Shown here piece by piece: positions 6,468 to 9,522 of a stretch of DNA of 9,522 nt. The stretch is from an uncultured Flavobacteriales bacterium (GTDB taxonomy: Bacteria > Bacteroidota > Bacteroidia > Flavobacteriales_D > Crocinitomicaceae). How positions within the stretch are numbered: position 1 is the first letter of the stretch; the number at the start of each line of letters is the position of its first letter. A model generated the notes under the pieces. The model was not told the DNA's origin and made no database searches. It saw only the letters and a list, made by a program, of their open reading frames with translations. Location: the NCBI GenBank assembly GCA_913031405.1, contig CAJWCX010000025.1, forward strand, positions 1 to 9,522, in the 5' to 3' direction. Position numbers and translations under genes: made by a program.

Positions 6468-6473
6468 TTGGTC

Positions 6474-7628
6474 TTATGGGGTTTTTATAATTCGTTGGGT
6501 ATATTGCCCGACTTTGATCATGTATACATTAGCATTTAAGCCATCCGTAGATATCATATTACTGCCGTTGATAAGCTCACCAGATTGTACTAGCCCACCA
6601 ACTATGGAATAAATTTGGTAGGTAGCAGAGTACGCTTCATTCCAGTCAATGGTAAAGTTTCCTTGAGTAGGATTCGGATATGCATTTAAGTGGATCGAAC
6701 CCTGCTGCATTTCGTTGACTGAAGAGGAGTTACAATCGATCAGCCCAGACAAGTCGTATCTAGAAACGAACCTCCAAATTTCTTGACTGGCATTAATGTC
6801 CATGTTACCAAAAACGCCTGGCCAATCGTGCCCACCTCCAATAACCTTGAAGTGTTCTACATAGGCACATCCACTGGCATCAGACCACGAATATTTTTCT
6901 ACTGTACTTCCATCAGACGCATCTGTATTAGGAACATTTGTGATGTCAGGATTGGTGTCACAATTATTGAAGTTGGCCCAGTATTCGTGGACATCATCGG
7001 CAGAAAGATAATACTGTATTCCACCAAAATTTATTCCGTTGTAATCAGAAATGGCATCTGCTGTTCCAAGAATGGTGAGTATGCCAGTGGGGTGGACTGG
7101 AGCACAATTATTGAAAGATCCCATATACATTGTTCTTGCTACTGCCCCAACTGCTGCTATACTGGCATTCATTCGACAGGCAATGTCATAAGCAAATTCA
7201 CCCCCATTTGAGTATCCACAGGCATAGATGCGGCTTAAGTTCACGTTGTACTCTGATGAAATTGCACTGAGCATCGCTTCCACAAATAGGACATCGTCAT
7301 GATCGGTAGGCTCCTTATGCATCCATGTGGCATCTCCATTTTCTGGATCAGTAAGGGCTTGAGGATAAACCAATATAACATTTGCTGTATCAGCAATGGG
7401 CCGCATATCTACGAGAGACAAATACCCTTGGATATCACCGCCGCCGCCATGAAAGTTGAATAGCAATGGAAAAGCAAGCTCTCCATTATAGCTCGCGGGA
7501 ATATATATCGTATATGATCTGGTATTGCCGTCGCAAACCAATGTGCTATTGATTTGTTGTTGGGCGTTAACAAGTAATGAGCCCATCATGAAAAAGGCAT
7601 AAATAAAAAATTGTTTTGTAGTCTTCAT
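6474..7628 (-). CDS. Secreted PHB-depolymerase/CE1-like esterase with T9SS sorting domain
   Basis: This 384-residue protein starts at ATG 7628, which yields a clear signal peptide, MKTTKQFFIYAFFMMGSLLV, ending near NAQ. Residues about 25-295 are an alpha/beta-hydrolase of the LpqC/poly(3-hydroxybutyrate) depolymerase group, which also contains feruloyl and acetylxylan esterases of CAZy family CE1. Key sites are HGGGG (60-64, oxyanion region), the nucleophile elbow GYSNGG with Ser140, GTAD with Asp191, and GGGHDWPG with His267. Together these give an intact Ser-Asp-His triad. Paired cysteines suggest disulfides after export. The tail has YPNPTQGNF (317-325) and ends NVYMIKVGQYTQRIIK, a T9SS type A sorting domain, so the enzyme should reach the cell surface or medium. 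No carbohydrate-binding module is seen. The substrate, polyester or a plant-type ester, cannot be decided. It is followed by a strong terminator. Confidence 0.9.
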   Translation of the reverse strand: MKTTKQFFIYAFFMMGSLLVNAQQQINSTLVCDGNTRSYTIYIPASYNGELAFPLLFNFHGGGGDIQGYLSLVDMRPIADTANVILVYPQALTDPENGDATWMHKEPTDHDDVLFVEAMLSAISSEYNVNLSRIYACGYSNGGEFAYDIACRMNASIAAVGAVARTMYMGSFNNCAPVHPTGILTILGTADAISDYNGINFGGIQYYLSADDVHEYWANFNNCDTNPDITNVPNTDASDGSTVEKYSWSDASGCAYVEHFKVIGGGHDWPGVFGNMDINASQEIWRFVSRYDLSGLIDCNSSSVNEMQQGSIHLNAYPNPTQGNFTIDWNEAYSATYQIYSIVGGLVQSGELINGSNMISTDGLNANVYMIKVGQYTQRIIKTP

Positions 7629-7650
7629 AGCATATTTTTTTCTATTCTTT

Positions 7651-7678
7651 ACTATATAGTGCATGCATTAAGCGTCAA
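7651..7678 (-). promoter_or_regulatory. Candidate promoter of the esterase gene with two palindromes
   Basis: On the minus strand TTGACG (7678-7673) and TATAGT (7656-7651) are separated by 16 bases, close to a classical sigma-70 -35/-10 pair and 22 bases upstream of the esterase ATG. The region also contains the perfect dyads ACTATATAGT (7651-7660) and TGCATGCA (7660-7667). One covers the -10 and the other lies in the spacer, where a repressor could act. This arrangement differs from the TAnnTTTG consensus usual in Bacteroidota, which lowers confidence. Confidence 0.4.
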
Positions 7679-7705
7679 AAAATCGAGGTCAATTCTATTT
7701 TAGAA
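7677..7705 (-). terminator. Weak terminator candidate after the MscS gene
   Basis: On the minus strand TTCTA, AAA, TAGAA (7705-7693) make a 5-bp hairpin 6 bases after the MscS stop. A T6 run follows ten bases later (7682-7677). The stem is short and AT-rich and the T-run is distant, so termination may be leaky. The T-run merges into the -35-like TTGACG of the esterase promoter. Confidence 0.3.
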
Positions 7706-7711
7706 CAACGA

Positions 7712-8776
7712 CTATTTGATTTCCTTATTTAAAAGTGTTTGTGTCGGGAATGCAAAATCTAAGCCGGCCTCATTGAAACGTTTCAGAACTTCTTTGCTGA
7801 TGGTATTTTGAGAATCCAACCAATGCGCATCTGGCTTAATGTAGTATAAGAACAAAATTCCAAGTGAGAAATCTCCAAAGTCTTTGAACCCTACTGCACA
7901 ATCGGGTTCCAGTATTTCTGAATGATCAGCCACAATCTGTTTTAAAATATCAACACCCTTTTGCATTTCCACTTCACTTGTGTCATAGGTAAGACCTAAG
8001 TTTAGGGTGATTTTTAGTGCTGGTTGAGAGGTAACATTTACCACGCTATTATCTGTGAAGGTGCTATTTGGAATGGTTACAATTCTACCATCTAATGTTC
8101 GTATCCGGGTACTTCTTAAACCCACCTCTTCGACCACTCCGTCAAATCCTTCAATCTGTATTCTGTCCCTAATTTTAAAGGGCTTGTCGAGAAAAATCAT
8201 AACACCGGCAAATATGTTTTTAACAGAATCTTGTGCGGCTAAAGCAAGAGCTAAACCACCAATACCAAGACCGGCGATCATCGCGGTGATGTCAAAGCCA
8301 ATATTATCTAAGCCGATTATGACACCAAAGGCCCAAATAATGGCTTTAGTGACCTTACGGATAATTGGAAGCATATAGTTATCAGCACCCCCTTCTGTTT
8401 TTTCTACATATGGTTGTACAATTTCGGTGACCAATGCATCAAATACTCTGGAAACAATTGATGTAAGGGTTAATATAATGGCCACACTCGCAGCGCCTTG
8501 GAGAAAAAATAAAAGTCGTGGCGTTGAAGATAAATCGATATAATGTATGGCGACCCAATATCCCCAGATGAGTATGGAATAGATTATCGGTTTTTCAAGG
8601 GTCTCGATAAGGACGTCATCCAGATTGGTTTTGGTTTTCTTAGTGAGGTTTTTGACCACATTGGCAATAATCCAATAAATGATTTTTGTAGCGATAAAAG
8701 AACCTAAAATAATGCCTATAGCAATTCCCCAGTCTTCTATCGTATTTCCTAAAACAACTTTATCTAAAAATTCCAT
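7712..8776 (-). CDS. Small-conductance mechanosensitive channel (MscS family)
   Basis: This 354-residue protein starts at ATG 8776 (MEFLDKVVLGN); a TTG two codons upstream is an unlikely start. MscS channels open under membrane tension and release solutes on hypo-osmotic shock. N-terminal hydrophobic segments lie near 15-40, 63-80 and 88-110, with another at 145-158. The pore helix has the family's Gly/Ala pattern, GLGIGGLALALAAQDSVKN (169-187), then GVMIFLDKPFKIRD. The cytoplasmic beta domain contains GVVEEVGLRSTRIRTLDGR and IPNS (235-238), and the C-terminal alpha/beta domain ends with DFAFPTQTL. The length is somewhat above E. coli MscS because of extra N-terminal membrane segments. It lies 86 bases downstream of the ATP-grasp gene on the same strand and 83 bases upstream of the esterase, so read-through from the ATP-grasp gene is possible. 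No strong promoter of its own was found. Confidence 0.93.
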   Translation of the reverse strand: MEFLDKVVLGNTIEDWGIAIGIILGSFIATKIIYWIIANVVKNLTKKTKTNLDDVLIETLEKPIIYSILIWGYWVAIHYIDLSSTPRLLFFLQGAASVAIILTLTSIVSRVFDALVTEIVQPYVEKTEGGADNYMLPIIRKVTKAIIWAFGVIIGLDNIGFDITAMIAGLGIGGLALALAAQDSVKNIFAGVMIFLDKPFKIRDRIQIEGFDGVVEEVGLRSTRIRTLDGRIVTIPNSTFTDNSVVNVTSQPALKITLNLGLTYDTSEVEMQKGVDILKQIVADHSEILEPDCAVGFKDFGDFSLGILFLYYIKPDAHWLDSQNTISKEVLKRFNEAGLDFAFPTQTLLNKEIK

Positions 8777-8862
8777 ATTCAATTTGTTTTTTTACAATCG
8801 TGAGTAAAGATAACTAGGATTCTCCAAATTGATATTTTAGCATTAAAAAATCTTGAAAACCA

Positions 8863-9522
8863 TTAATTTATGAAATCAATTTGGGCTTCATATTTGGTTT
8901 CTTTACACAATACTTTCGCCATGCATTCAGAAATGTTGAGCCCAAGTAGTTCCTCCATCCACAACCATTGTCCTGCAGGGTTAACCTCAAGAAAATAATA
9001 GTCTCCAAGATGGTCTACAATAAAATCATAGGCCCCGTAAAACAATCCAAAGGCTTGGTGCAACTTCAGCAGTTTAATATTGATGTGGTCAGGCAGCTTG
9101 AAAAGCTCATATTCGACGTGAAGCTGGTCTTTTCTCCAATCTAATTTAGTTTTTTTATTTTTTTGTGAGTGGATTTTTACGGCAAAGACCTTTTCTCCAA
9201 CTATTGTTATTCTTAGCTCAAAATCTTTACCAAGATATTGTTGAAAAATACATGGGGCCTGCTCTATGTTTTTTCTTTTTTCAATCACCTCTTCTTTGCT
9301 CATCACTGAAGAGTATAATACCTGATCGGGTGGAAGGATATAATAGCTTAGGGGCTTGTAAATGAAACGATCAAAGCTCTCAATAGTTTCAAGTATTTTT
9401 TTGCTGCTGTTGCTAATAATTCCTTTTGGGATGTTGAATCCAATATCTTGAGCGAGGTTGAGCTGATAAGGCTTGTTTCTCGATATTAAGTCTGATTCTC
9501 TGCGGTTGATCCAAAAGCAATG
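8863..9522 (-). CDS. ATP-grasp ligase, graspetide-maturase (MvdC/MvdD/PsnB-like) type; 5' end beyond the window
   Basis: The minus-strand frame ending at TAA 8863-8865 stays open to base 9522, giving 219 residues of an N-terminally truncated protein. GTG/ATG codons at 9306-9301 are internal, because homologous sequence continues upstream of them. The visible part starts with WINRRESDLISRNKPYQLNL and FNIPKGIIS, matching the WVNPP..NK..QL..A..GF.IP lead-in of RimK-like peptide maturases. ATP-grasp features follow: IYKPLS with Lys56, CIFQQYL (91-97), FELRITIVGEKVFAVKI (101-117), KLDWR (126-130), YDFIVD (165-170) and YFLEVNPAGQWLW (176-188), where Glu179 and Asn181 are the metal ligands. LEVNPxGQWLW and the DWR element are typical of microviridin-type graspetide ligases, which form ester or amide side-chain cross-links in a precursor peptide. 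No precursor is visible here; it would usually lie upstream, off the window. The ATP-grasp assignment is secure. The graspetide role is inference from motifs, and other peptide ligations are possible. Confidence 0.82.
   Translation of the reverse strand, partial: HCFWINRRESDLISRNKPYQLNLAQDIGFNIPKGIISNSSKKILETIESFDRFIYKPLSYYILPPDQVLYSSVMSKEEVIEKRKNIEQAPCIFQQYLGKDFELRITIVGEKVFAVKIHSQKNKKTKLDWRKDQLHVEYELFKLPDHINIKLLKLHQAFGLFYGAYDFIVDHLGDYYFLEVNPAGQWLWMEELLGLNISECMAKVLCKETKYEAQIDFIN

Noticed and set aside
6783..7211. A 142-codon plus-strand frame opposite the esterase
   Set aside because: It is antisense to a gene with an intact catalytic triad; the translation has no recognisable pattern.
8055..8378. 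A 107-codon plus-strand frame opposite MscS
   Set aside because: It mirrors the conserved pore and beta-domain coding sequence of MscS; no independent support.
8777..8782. TTG 8782 as the MscS start
   Set aside because: An ATG lies two codons downstream and gives a normal MscS N-terminus.
8805..8812. TATCTTTA (minus strand) as a -7 element for MscS
   Set aside because: One mismatch, and the only upstream TTG is 12 bases away instead of about 20.
8777..8862. Precursor peptide gene for the ATP-grasp ligase in the downstream gap
   Set aside because: The 86-base gap has no credible small ORF with a start, a ribosome-binding context and core-like residues.

Overview
The window looks like chromosomal DNA from a member of the Bacteroidota, probably a Flavobacteriales-like lineage. 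The sequence is AT-rich. Two predicted exported proteins end in type IX secretion system (T9SS) sorting domains, with YPNPTNG and YPNPTQG motifs. Shine-Dalgarno sequences are mostly absent, and TAnnTTTG-like -7 elements occur upstream of some genes. No rRNA, tRNA, CRISPR array, insertion sequence or prophage gene was recognised.

Layout, left to right. Positions 1-952 (minus) hold most of an NAD(P)-dependent epimerase/3-beta-HSD-like reductase that is cut by the left edge. It is divergent from a membrane fatty-acid desaturase at 1139-2242 (plus). A 211-bp gap with several stem-loops leads into two adjacent single-stranded-DNA-binding OB-fold genes at 2454-2825 and 2827-3138 (plus). The second apparently starts at a GTG one base after the stop of the first. 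It then overlaps, tail to tail, a secreted CotH-family kinase-like protein with a T9SS tail (3128-5002, minus). A bestrophin-family anion channel (5088-5954, plus) is divergent from the CotH gene and convergent with a Nudix hydrolase (5986-6381, minus). Continuing on the minus strand are a secreted PHB-depolymerase/CE1-like esterase with a T9SS tail (6474-7628), an MscS-type mechanosensitive channel (7712-8776), and the C-terminal two thirds or so of an ATP-grasp ligase that resembles graspetide (microviridin-type RiPP) maturases (8863 to the right edge).

Most of this is a mosaic of short transcription units rather than one pathway. Plausible links are lipid metabolism (reductase and desaturase), ion and osmotic homeostasis (bestrophin and MscS), and T9SS export (CotH-like protein and esterase). 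The best lead for an undescribed system is the ATP-grasp gene at the right edge: its frame stays open to base 9522, so its start and any precursor peptide lie outside the window. The second lead is the coupled pair of small SSB paralogues, neither of which has the usual acidic C-terminal tip.

No gene-free stretch exceeds 300 bases. The longest gaps are 953-1138 and 2243-2453.
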